Positions 36,464 to 43,954 of a stretch of 64,000 nucleotides of DNA are shown here, one piece after another. Position 1 is the first letter of the stretch, and every line of letters starts with the position of its first letter. The DNA is taken from positions 310,001 through 374,000 of the forward strand of contig NZ_CAJZAG010000002.1 in assembly GCF_914271485.1 (NCBI RefSeq), in the 5' to 3' direction. Origin of the DNA: Cupriavidus pampae. GTDB taxonomy: Bacteria > Pseudomonadota > Gammaproteobacteria > Burkholderiales > Burkholderiaceae. The position numbers were made by a program, and so were the translations under genes. Under the pieces are notes generated by a model that was not told the origin of the DNA, searched no databases, and was given only the letters and a program-made list of their open reading frames with translations.

Positions 36464-36484
36464 TAGTAGCGCGTCACACATCAT
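36464..36484. promoter_or_regulatory. operator-like element A (molybdoenzyme side)
   Basis: This 21-base element is the inverted counterpart of element B at 36615-36635: 18 of 21 positions match when one is complemented, including the perfect 11-base block TAGTAGCGCGT / ACGCGCTACTA. It ends five bases before the molybdoenzyme start codon, in the place of a ribosome site. Candidate operator shared by the two divergent operons. Confidence 0.6.
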
Positions 36485-36614
36485 ATCAACGTATTGTGCG
36501 CATAGTAGCCGGTAGAACACTATGCCGCATCCGGGTTAACGCGCGCATTCCCCCCATTTATTGGTGCGTTCGGCTGCCATAAGTTTGTCCTTGCACAATC
36601 AAAAAGCGTTTTAT

Positions 36615-36635
36615 ATAACGTGTCACGCGCTACTA
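36615..36635. promoter_or_regulatory. operator-like element B (rubredoxin-cupin side)
   Basis: Inverted counterpart of element A, 40 bases before the rubredoxin-cupin start codon. The outer block ACGCGCTACTA is identical to the complement of element A. About 130 bases separate A and B, compatible with looping by one regulator or with two independent promoter sites. Confidence 0.6.
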
Positions 36636-36674
36636 GATTCAGCGCATACCTCATAAAAGTGGAGTAGATAAGAC

Positions 36675-37655
36675 ATGAACAACGATCGATTGAAGCGACT
36701 CGTCTGCCTGGGCTGCGGCTTTGCCTACGACGAGGCGGAGGGGCTACCTGAACATGGCCTGGCGGCCGGTACGCGCTGGGAAGACATCCCTGAGGATTGG
36801 GTGTGCCCCGACTGCGGGACGCCGAAGGCGCGGTTCGAAATGGTCGAGCTGCCCTATGCGCACGAGCCCGAACCGGTCGCGGCACGCAAGCCCCTGCCCG
36901 CACGTCCGCCGGAAAACTTCGTGCTGCGCGACAGCGAGCGCTGCTTTCAGCAATACCTGTCGACGGGAGAGACCTCGTCGTATGTGGCCGGGCATCCCGA
37001 TGCCATCCTGAGCCGACATTCGAGCTTCAACTTCGCCGATTACCAGTCGGGCCGCACGGGTTTCGGGCCGATACGCGTGTTTGGCGAGGAAGTGTTCAGC
37101 GGCGCGGGCTGCGGCTACAACATGCATCCGCACCACGACTTCCTGATCTGCGCGTTCGTGCTCGAGGGCGAGCTCACGCACGTCAATACGGTGGGCAATG
37201 TCGATCAGTTGCATCCCGGCGATTACTACGTGTTCTCGGCGGGATCGGGCGGCAAGCATGCCGAGCTGAACCTCAAGAGCGAGGACATGCGGGTCATCTA
37301 TATCTGGTTCCTGCCGAACGAGCTGCTGCTGCCACCGACGTATCACCACGCGCGCTACGTGGAAGAAACCTCGCGCAACCGCATGGTCACGCTGGTCGGC
37401 GATGCCCCCGGCGCGCTGCCGATACCGCAGGACGTACGCGTTTCGCGACTGTCGACGGATGGGCCCATGTTGCAGCGCTATCAGCCGGCCTCACCCGGCC
37501 ACGGCGTCTACCTGTTTGTCCTGGAAGGCTCGGTCGAATGCGCGGATGTCAGCCTGACCCGTCGCGACAGCATGGCCCTGTTCGGTGGTGAAGCCTTCGC
37601 GTTCCGTACCGGTGCCGGCCGCAGCGACATTCTTCTTGTTGAAACCACTTATTGA
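36675..37655 (+). CDS. rubredoxin-cupin (pirin/quercetinase-like) fusion protein
   Basis: A 326-residue two-module protein. Residues 8-55 are a rubredoxin with the four iron-ligand cysteines in [14 protein letters not shown] and [14 protein letters not shown]. After a Pro/Ala linker, about 85-326 resemble a pirin/YhhW-type double cupin: [10 protein letters not shown], then [26 protein letters not shown] with two His, a third His and Glu that match the iron site of pirins, many of which show quercetinase activity, and a degenerate second cupin ending in [15 protein letters not shown] mononuclear dioxygenase-like site with its own electron carrier in one chain is unusual. It heads the operon with tautomerase, Bug receptor and ligase, divergent from the molybdoenzyme. 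Confidence 0.85.
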   Translation: MNNDRLKRLVCLGCGFAYDEAEGLPEHGLAAGTRWEDIPEDWVCPDCGTPKARFEMVELPYAHEPEPVAARKPLPARPPENFVLRDSERCFQQYLSTGETSSYVAGHPDAILSRHSSFNFADYQSGRTGFGPIRVFGEEVFSGAGCGYNMHPHHDFLICAFVLEGELTHVNTVGNVDQLHPGDYYVFSAGSGGKHAELNLKSEDMRVIYIWFLPNELLLPPTYHHARYVEETSRNRMVTLVGDAPGALPIPQDVRVSRLSTDGPMLQRYQPASPGHGVYLFVLEGSVECADVSLTRRDSMALFGGEAFAFRTGAGRSDILLVETTY

Positions 37656-37667
37656 AGGAGCGCGATC

Positions 37668-38300
37668 ATGCCGATCATGAACGTTACCTATGTCGAAGGC
37701 GCGCTGCGCCCCTCCCAGAAAGCCGCCATCGCCCAGGCCCTCAACGAGGTCCTGCTCGTGATGGAAGGCAATGCCCGCACCCACGGCGGCCGCGCGTTTG
37801 CGTGGGTCCTCTTCAACGAGATTCACGAGCAAAACTGGTGGATCGATGGCCGCACCGACAACAGCCTGGTGGCGCCACCGGGCAAGTTTCTCGTGCACGT
37901 GACGATTCCCGAGGGGTATATGAACGCGGCGCACAAGTCGGAGGTACATGCGGCCGTCAATGGCGCCATCCTTGGCGTGCTCGGCGGTGCGGATCATCCC
38001 GATGCGGGCGCCAGCATTCTGGTCGTGATCGACGAGGTGACCGAGGGCAACTGGGGCGCGCGCGGGCGGACCATCAGTCTGGCTACGATCTCGGAGGCGG
38101 TCGGCCTGCCGAAGGACGGCGAGCGCTATGCATGGGTGCGCGCTTATTTCGCGGCGAAGGGTCGGCAATACGCCGCGGCCGGGTATCCGAGTGATACCGG
38201 TGGCTTGTTGCCGGATGCGGCAAAGCCTCTCACGCCACCGCACGCGTCACATCATGCACCCGATTGGTTGACCGATGCCCGCCCGGCGGAGGCGGCCTGA
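37668..38300 (+). CDS. tautomerase-superfamily protein, two tandem domains
   Basis: A 210-residue protein related to 4-oxalocrotonate tautomerase. Pro2 after the initiator (MPIMNVTYVEGALRP) is the expected catalytic base of the first domain, with QKAAIAQALNEVLL following. A second, similar unit starts near residue 73 (FLVHVTIPEGYMNAAHKSEVHAAVNGAIL) and has no N-terminal proline, so only one site is likely active. The tail after about 165 is extra. AGGAG seven bases before the ATG. It follows the rubredoxin-cupin gene by 12 bases. It probably isomerises an unsaturated keto or enol product in this pathway; inference. Confidence 0.85.
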   Translation: MPIMNVTYVEGALRPSQKAAIAQALNEVLLVMEGNARTHGGRAFAWVLFNEIHEQNWWIDGRTDNSLVAPPGKFLVHVTIPEGYMNAAHKSEVHAAVNGAILGVLGGADHPDAGASILVVIDEVTEGNWGARGRTISLATISEAVGLPKDGERYAWVRAYFAAKGRQYAAAGYPSDTGGLLPDAAKPLTPPHASHHAPDWLTDARPAEAA

Positions 38301-38410
38301 CCGTCCCGCTTATCGCATCCTCGAAGGTGCCCTTCCGCAAATGAAAATTGCCTGCACGGCAGGCGTGTCGCACAGTCTCCTCTGCCTCAAACAAAAAAAC
38401 AGGAGGAGAC

Positions 38411-39373
38411 ATGCTGCGATTGATACTCACCGGCGCGATGCTGGCGCTAGTACATGGGGCGGCGCTGGCCGATGCCTATCCCTCGCGGCCGGTGCGGCTG
38501 CTGGTCGGCTATGCCCCGGGCGGACCGGTGGATACCGCGGCGCGCATCTACGCGGATTACCTCGGCCGCGTGATCAAGCAACCGGTGATCGTGGACAACC
38601 GTCCCGGCGCCAGTGGTGCGATTGCCGCCGGAATGACCATGAACGCCAAGGCGGACGGCTATACGGTCTATTTCGTGGCCAGCCCGACCATGACCATGAC
38701 GCCGTTGGTGCAGAAGTCGGTCAGCTTCCGGCCCGCGCAGGATTTCACGTATGTCGGGCTGATCACCGACTACACCAACGTGCTGCTGATCAACAAGGAT
38801 TTCCCGGCGAAAAACGTCGATGAACTGGTGTCGTACGCGCGCAAGCATCCGGGCGAGGTCAGCTACGGCTCTGCAGGCGTGGGCGCGTCGAATCACCTGT
38901 CGGCCGAGTTGCTCGCGCAGATGACGGGCGTCAAGATGCTGCATGTGCCCTACAAGGGCAATGCGCCGGCGATGGCCGATGTGATGAGTGGCAAGGTCAC
39001 GTTCATGTTCGACATCACCGGCACCGCCGTCGGGCATATCAACGGCGGCAAGGTACGCGCGCTTGCCGTTACGTCGAAGGAGCGCAACGCGGCGCTGCCG
39101 ACCGTGCCGACGTTGGTGGAGTCGGGGCTCAAGAAGTACGACCTCACCGGCTGGTACGCCTTGATCGGCCCGCCCGGTATGCCGGCGGATGTCACTGACG
39201 TTCTGGTCAAGGCGCAGCAGGCGGTCGGGCACGACCCCGCGTTCCGCGATCGGATGTCGGCTGTAGGCTACGATCTCAACGTCGCGGGACCTGCCGCGCT
39301 GCAGGCGCGTATTCGCAAGGAGCTCGCGCTATGGGGCAACGTGGTGAAGACCGCCAATATCGAGGCAGAGTAG
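38411..39373 (+). CDS. Bug-family tripartite tricarboxylate transporter receptor
   Basis: A 320-residue periplasmic binding protein; signal peptide 1-21 (ending GAALADA), then YPSRPVRLLVGYAPGGPVDTAAR and VDNRPGASGAIAA, the two ligand loops of Bug proteins, and LLHVPYKGNAPAMADVMSGKV-type hinge sequence. AGGAGGAG precedes the ATG. It sits between the tautomerase and CoA-ligase genes, so it should bind the acid this operon degrades. No TctA/TctB genes are in the window. Confidence 0.93.
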   Translation: MLRLILTGAMLALVHGAALADAYPSRPVRLLVGYAPGGPVDTAARIYADYLGRVIKQPVIVDNRPGASGAIAAGMTMNAKADGYTVYFVASPTMTMTPLVQKSVSFRPAQDFTYVGLITDYTNVLLINKDFPAKNVDELVSYARKHPGEVSYGSAGVGASNHLSAELLAQMTGVKMLHVPYKGNAPAMADVMSGKVTFMFDITGTAVGHINGGKVRALAVTSKERNAALPTVPTLVESGLKKYDLTGWYALIGPPGMPADVTDVLVKAQQAVGHDPAFRDRMSAVGYDLNVAGPAALQARIRKELALWGNVVKTANIEAE

Positions 39374-39375
39374 TT

Positions 39376-39423
39376 GTGATAAACGATGTGATAAACGATG
39401 TGATAAACGATGTGATAAACGAT
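39376..39423. repeat. 12-bp tandem repeat, four perfect units, each with a GTG
   Basis: Four exact copies of GTGATAAACGAT start two bases after the Bug receptor stop and end nine bases before the ATG used here for the ligase. They are in frame with the ligase and would read Val-Ile-Asn-Asp four times if translated. Each unit offers an in-frame GTG, and AGAG lies five bases before the first one. Copy number could therefore alter spacing, translation start or the N-terminus of the ligase. Confidence 0.9.
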
Positions 39424-39432
39424 GTTGCAACA

Positions 39433-40977
39433 ATGGTGAGAACACTCGTGACACAACCCGACATCGCAAAACGCATCAGCGACATTCCCCGCCATCGTGC
39501 CGCACGCGCGCCCGACGATGTGGCCGTCTACGAAGGCGAGCGCACCGTCACGTTCGCGCGGTTATGGGAGGACATCGGGCACGCGCAGGAATATCTGCGA
39601 GCGCAAGGCGTCGGTCGCGGCGATCGCGTGATGATCGTCGGCGAGAACTCGCTGGCGCTCGTCACTACGATCTTTGCGTTGTCGGAGCTTGGCGCATGGC
39701 CCGTGGTGACCAACGCGCGCCTGACCACGCGAGAGATCGAGGAAATTCGCGCGCATTGCACGCCGCGGCTGATGCTGTTCACACATGCGGCCTCGCCGGA
39801 CGCATTGCGTCACGGCCTGCGTTATCGCGCGCGCGAGATTGCGCCGCGGGGGCTCGGTCCGCTGATGGCGGCTGATCCCGATCGACACAGCGTCGCGGAA
39901 CCCGAGGCGCTGGCCAATGATGTCGCCGCGCTGATCTACACGTCCGGCACCACGGGCCAGCCCAAGGGCGTCATGGTCACGCATCGCGGCCTGCTGCATT
40001 ACGCGCGCGTCACGGTCGAGAATCGGCGTATGCATCCCGGCGACTGCGCCTATGCGGTCATGCCGATGTCCCATATCTTCGGGCTCGCGACCTTGCTGCT
40101 GGCGACATTTCAGGCCGGTGGCAGTCTCTATCTGGTGGCGCGCTTCAACGTGGCCGATGCGTGCGCGGCGTTGCAGCGCGATGCGATCTCGATTCTGCAG
40201 GGTGTACCCGCGATGTTCAGCCGCATGCTCGCGTACCTGCGTACACAGGGCGTCGACACCCTGCACTCTTCTCGACTGCGCTATCTGTATACGGGCGGTG
40301 GCCCGCTTGAACCCACGCTGAAACGTAATGTGGAGGCAATGTTTGGTCAGCCGCTGCACCATGGCTATGGCATGACGGAGTATGCGGGATCGCTTGTGAT
40401 CACACGCATGGATCGTCCGCGCGACGATTGCGCGGCCGGCGAGGTGGTGGAAGGCGCCGAATTACGCGTGGTGGGTCCGAACGGCGAACCGTTGCCAGCC
40501 GGCACACCGGGCGAGCTGTGGGTCAAGGGACCGGGCGTGATGCACGGCTATTACCGCCAGCCCGCCCAGACCGCGGAGGCCCTGCGTCCCGATGGCTGGC
40601 TCAATACCGGCGATATCGGGCGCATCGATGCCGACGGCGCGGTGTTTATCGTGGGCCGCACGCGCGACCTGATCATCCGCTCGGGCTTCAATGTCTATCC
40701 GATCGAGGTGGAGTCAGTGATCAATTCTCATCCGTCAGTGCGGCTGTCGGCGGTGGTCGGCAATGCCACCACCGATGGCAACGAGGAGATCATCGCGTTT
40801 GTGGAGTTGCGCGAAGGCGAGACGTTCGACGAAGCGGCATTGCACGCGCATCTGGCAGAACGACTGTCACCGTACAAGCGCCCCGCACGTATCGTCCGGG
40901 TTGCTGCCATTCCGACCACGCCTAGCGGCAAGCTACACAAGCATCAACTGCGCGGCATGATTGGCGAGTTGATCTAG
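39433..40977 (+). CDS. AMP-binding acyl-CoA ligase
   Basis: A 514-residue adenylate-forming ligase that makes an acyl-CoA from a free acid, ATP and CoA. Motifs: P-loop LIYTSGTTGQPKGVM, GYGMTEYAGS (A5), the hinge region GWLNTGDIGRIDADGAVFIVGRTRDLIIRSGFNVYP and the adenylation lysine in TPSGKLHKHQL. The start is uncertain: ATG at 39433 is used here, but GTG codons in the repeat (from 39376) or at 39448 are possible, the latter with GGTGAG upstream. It resembles the ligase at 43955-45463. Last gene of the rubredoxin-cupin operon. Confidence 0.9.
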   Translation: MVRTLVTQPDIAKRISDIPRHRAARAPDDVAVYEGERTVTFARLWEDIGHAQEYLRAQGVGRGDRVMIVGENSLALVTTIFALSELGAWPVVTNARLTTREIEEIRAHCTPRLMLFTHAASPDALRHGLRYRAREIAPRGLGPLMAADPDRHSVAEPEALANDVAALIYTSGTTGQPKGVMVTHRGLLHYARVTVENRRMHPGDCAYAVMPMSHIFGLATLLLATFQAGGSLYLVARFNVADACAALQRDAISILQGVPAMFSRMLAYLRTQGVDTLHSSRLRYLYTGGGPLEPTLKRNVEAMFGQPLHHGYGMTEYAGSLVITRMDRPRDDCAAGEVVEGAELRVVGPNGEPLPAGTPGELWVKGPGVMHGYYRQPAQTAEALRPDGWLNTGDIGRIDADGAVFIVGRTRDLIIRSGFNVYPIEVESVINSHPSVRLSAVVGNATTDGNEEIIAFVELREGETFDEAALHAHLAERLSPYKRPARIVRVAAIPTTPSGKLHKHQLRGMIGELI

Positions 40978-41001
40978 AGCCTGACGTAGAAGCGTCAGGC
41001 T
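40978..41001. terminator. bidirectional terminator hairpin
   Basis: Nine-base perfect arms AGCCTGACG and CGTCAGGCT with a six-base loop lie between the convergent ligase and LysR genes, directly after the ligase stop and covering the LysR stop. The stem is strong; no T-run follows. Confidence 0.5.
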
Positions 41002-41897
41002 GGCCCTCGCATGCCGTCTTCGACCAGCAGATCCACGAGCTTGCGCGCGAAGGCCGGCAACGCGGCGAGGTCGGCAACGCAGATCTGCAGATTGCGTTCG
41101 GCCCAGTCGTCCTGCAACTGCACGATACTCAGCGCCATGGTCTGCGCATGGCGTCGGGCGGTGCTCTCCGGCAGCACGCCAATACCGACATTGGCCTCGA
41201 TCATGCGACCCGCCGTCTCGAAATTGCTGACCTGAATGCGCCAATGCAGTGTGCGTTGCAGATCCGCGGCCGCGCGTTTGAGGAAGTTGTGGATCGCACT
41301 CTCCTCGGGCAGTCCGACAAAGTCGTACTCGAGCGTATCGGCGTAGCGCACGCGCTTCTTCTGCGCCAGCGGATGACTGAGCGCGGTGGCCAGCACCAGT
41401 CGATCCACGCGATAGGGCATGACCTCGAGCCCCTCTGTGTGCATGACACCTGCGGCGATGCCGATATCGACCATGCCTTCCTGCACCGCGCGGACGACGT
41501 CCGGGCTCAGGCGCTCGCGGATATCGACGGTCACGTTCGGATGGTTGACGAGGTAGGTGCGCAGCACGCCGGGCAGGAACTCGCTCATTGCCGTGGTGTT
41601 CGCGAACACGCGGATATGACCCTTGATGCCCGAAGCAAATTCCTGGAGATCGCCGCTCAGTTGCTCGATCTGGCGCAGCACGCGCCGCGCGTGGGCCAGC
41701 AGTGTTTCACCGGCGGGCGTCACCTTGACGCCCTGGCTGCTGCGGCTCAGCAGCTTGACGCCAATCTGCTCCTCGAGGTTCTTGATCCGGGTGCTCGCCG
41801 CAGGCAGCGACAGATGGCAGCGTTCCGCACCGCGGGTCACACTGCTGGCCTCCGCGATGTGCGTGAACAGATTCAGATCCACCAGATCGAAGCGCAT
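40995..41897 (-). CDS. LysR-family regulator
   Basis: A 300-residue LysR protein: N-terminal helix-turn-helix (1-60; LNLFTHIAEASSVTRGAERCHLSLPAASTRIKNLEEQIGVKLLSRSSQGVKVT) and effector domain (about 92-295; GHIRVFANTTAMSEFLPGVLRTYLVNHPNVTVDIRE). Divergent from the enoyl-CoA hydratase gene, with a LysR-type T-N11-A palindrome 17 bases before its start, so it probably controls that gene and itself. Confidence 0.93.
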   Translation of the reverse strand: MRFDLVDLNLFTHIAEASSVTRGAERCHLSLPAASTRIKNLEEQIGVKLLSRSSQGVKVTPAGETLLAHARRVLRQIEQLSGDLQEFASGIKGHIRVFANTTAMSEFLPGVLRTYLVNHPNVTVDIRERLSPDVVRAVQEGMVDIGIAAGVMHTEGLEVMPYRVDRLVLATALSHPLAQKKRVRYADTLEYDFVGLPEESAIHNFLKRAAADLQRTLHWRIQVSNFETAGRMIEANVGIGVLPESTARRHAQTMALSIVQLQDDWAERNLQICVADLAALPAFARKLVDLLVEDGMRGPA

Positions 41898-41913
41898 GAC
41901 GGTCGTCTCCTGA

Positions 41914-41928
41914 ATAATCGCCGATTAT
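41914..41928. promoter_or_regulatory. LysR-type T-N11-A box
   Basis: Perfect arms ATAATCG and CGATTAT around one base contain the T-N11-A pattern that LysR regulators recognise. It lies 17 bases before the LysR start codon in the divergent region, as expected for an autoregulatory and activating site. Confidence 0.6.
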
Positions 41929-41995
41929 CTCCCGAAAGCGCACTCCGTCGATGCTCGCACTTACCCGAAAGGACGGGTTGCTTCGCACGATTGGA

Positions 41996-42058
41996 ACGCT
42001 GGCATCGAAACATGCAAATAGCCAGCGTGCGTGACATCGTTCAAGCTGTTGGCTTGAA
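41996..42058. promoter_or_regulatory. two inverted repeats in the enoyl-CoA hydratase leader
   Basis: ACGCTGGC (41996-42003) pairs with GCCAGCGT (42021-42028), and TTCAAGC (42040-42046) with GCTTGAA (42052-42058). The second could form a short hairpin 19 bases before the ATG. They may be further regulator sites or RNA structure. Confidence 0.35.
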
Positions 42059-42076
42059 GAATGACGGAACACACCA

Positions 42077-42889
42077 ATGGCCAACCAAACAATGACGGAA
42101 ACTGATCCCTTACTTGTGGAGATCGATGACGGCGTGGCCACGCTCACGCTGAATCGTCCGCAGCAGAAGAATGCGCTCAATGGCCCGATGCGCGATGCGC
42201 TGCGTGACGCGGTCTATCACATTCGCGCAGACCGCACGGTACGCGCGGTGGTACTGCGCGGCGCGGGCACGGATTTCTGCGCCGGTGGCGACATCCGCGC
42301 AATGAACGTCACCGCCGCGGATGCGGGACGCGATCGCATGGACGATCTGCACGGCTGGATCGCCATGCTCGCCGATCTTGATCGCCCGGTCGTGGCGGCG
42401 GTCGACGGCGTGGCCTACGGCGCCGGTTTCAGCTTTGCGCTGCTCGCGGACCTGATCGTGGCCTCGCCGCGCGCGCGTTTCTGCATGCCGTTTATGAAAG
42501 TTGGCCTGGTGCCCGATTGCGGCGCGCTGTATACGCTGCCACGCGTGGTGGGCATGGCCCGCGCACGCGAGCTGGTGTTCAGTGCGCGCGAGGTGGGCGC
42601 AGAGGAGGCGCATCGGCTTGGCTTTGTACTCGAGATCGTGCCGCAAGACGCGCTGCATGCGCGTGCGGACGCACTGGCGCGTGGGCTGGGTGGGGCTTCG
42701 CCGGCCGCCTTCGGTATGACCAAGCGCGCGTTGCAGCAATCGTTCGACAGCGATCTGCGTGCGATGCTGGAACTGGAATCGCTGGGTCAGGGTATCGCGT
42801 TCACCACCGACTACCATCGCGAAGCGGTACGCCGCTTCAAGGAAAAGGAGCCACCGCTGTACCGGTGGCCCGCCGCATCGGGCGATTGA
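42077..42889 (+). CDS. enoyl-CoA hydratase/isomerase family protein
   Basis: A 270-residue crotonase-fold protein. The oxyanion-hole segments are GAGTDFCAGGDIRAM and AAVDGVAYGAGFSFALLADLIVAS. At the usual catalytic glutamate positions it has FMKVGLVPDCGALYTLPRVVG: the second is Asp-Cys rather than Asp-Gly/Gly-Glu types, so isomerase or other crotonase activity is possible. Two ATGs (42077 and 42092) can start it; GGAA precedes the first. Single gene facing the LysR regulator, with the ligase/Bug operon converging after it. Confidence 0.9.
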   Translation: MANQTMTETDPLLVEIDDGVATLTLNRPQQKNALNGPMRDALRDAVYHIRADRTVRAVVLRGAGTDFCAGGDIRAMNVTAADAGRDRMDDLHGWIAMLADLDRPVVAAVDGVAYGAGFSFALLADLIVASPRARFCMPFMKVGLVPDCGALYTLPRVVGMARARELVFSAREVGAEEAHRLGFVLEIVPQDALHARADALARGLGGASPAAFGMTKRALQQSFDSDLRAMLELESLGQGIAFTTDYHREAVRRFKEKEPPLYRWPAASGD

Positions 42890-42908
42890 AGTAAGTCGAG
42901 CAGGTTTG

Positions 42909-43901
42909 CTACCCCGCGGTGATGCCCGCGGTCTTTATCACCTTGCGCCATTTCTCGATCTCGGCATGCAGGCGCTGACGCATCTGCTCCTGTGTGCCCG
43001 GATCGGCTTCGGCACCGGCCTGCAGCAGCCGCTGCCGCACGGCCGGATCGTTCGTCGCCACGTTGAAGTCCGCGTTGATGCGATCGAGAATCGGCTTCGG
43101 CGTATTGGCCGGCGCGAACAGTGCGGCCCACGAATACGCTTCGTAGCCCGGCAGCCCCGATTCGGCGACGGTCGGCACGTCCGGCAGCATATGCGAGCGC
43201 TGGCGGCTGGCAACGCCGAGCACCTTGATGCGTCCCGACTTGATATGTTGCAGCGCAGTCGGTGCGTCGCTGAACATCAGTTGCACCTGCCCCCCGAGCA
43301 GATCGTTCATCGCCGGACCACTGCCTTTGTACGGAATGTGTTGCAACTTGGTGCCAGCTTCCATGTTGAACAACTCGCCCGCCAGGTGCGTGCCACCGCC
43401 ATTGCCGGATGAGCCGTAGGCCAGCGGCCGCTCGCCCTTCTTCGCGTAGGCAATCAGCTCACGGATATTGTTGGCCGGCACCGACGGATGCGCGCACACG
43501 AACACCGGGAACAACGCGGCAAAGCTGATCGGCGCAAAGTCGCGTTCGATGTCATAGGACAGATTACCCATCAACGTCACGTTGACGGCATGATGAATCG
43601 AGCCGACGAACAGGCCATAGCCGTCAGGCGCTTCCTTCGCCGCGATCGCCGCGCCAATGGTGCCGCCAGCACCCGCGCGATTGTCGATGACCACCGAGGT
43701 CTTCCAGATTTCACCCAGGCGCTGGCCCACGATGCGCGCGGTGCTGTCCACCGGGCCGCCGGCTGGAAATGGCACGATCAACTTGACTGGCTTGGTCGGC
43801 CACGGATCGGCGGCCAGCGCGGACAGGGGATGCGCAACCATGCCGAGCAGGCCGGCGGCCAATAGCCGCCTTCGCATCGTAAAGGTATCGAGGGTTTCCA
43901 T
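42909..43901 (-). CDS. Bug-family tripartite tricarboxylate transporter receptor
   Basis: A 330-residue periplasmic binding protein. Signal peptide 1-31 (ending SALAAD), then WPTKPVKLIVPFPAGGPVDSTAR and IDNRAGAGGTIGA ligand loops and HIPYKGSGPAMNDLLGGQVQLMFSD. AAAGGAG precedes the ATG. It is 53 bases downstream of an acyl-CoA ligase, the same receptor-plus-ligase pairing seen at 38411-40977 in the opposite gene order. Confidence 0.93.
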   Translation of the reverse strand: METLDTFTMRRRLLAAGLLGMVAHPLSALAADPWPTKPVKLIVPFPAGGPVDSTARIVGQRLGEIWKTSVVIDNRAGAGGTIGAAIAAKEAPDGYGLFVGSIHHAVNVTLMGNLSYDIERDFAPISFAALFPVFVCAHPSVPANNIRELIAYAKKGERPLAYGSSGNGGGTHLAGELFNMEAGTKLQHIPYKGSGPAMNDLLGGQVQLMFSDAPTALQHIKSGRIKVLGVASRQRSHMLPDVPTVAESGLPGYEAYSWAALFAPANTPKPILDRINADFNVATNDPAVRQRLLQAGAEADPGTQEQMRQRLHAEIEKWRKVIKTAGITAG

Positions 43902-43954
43902 GCAGCGTCTCCTTTGGGTCTTATAGGTGTGGTCGTTAACTACGTGACTGCGGT

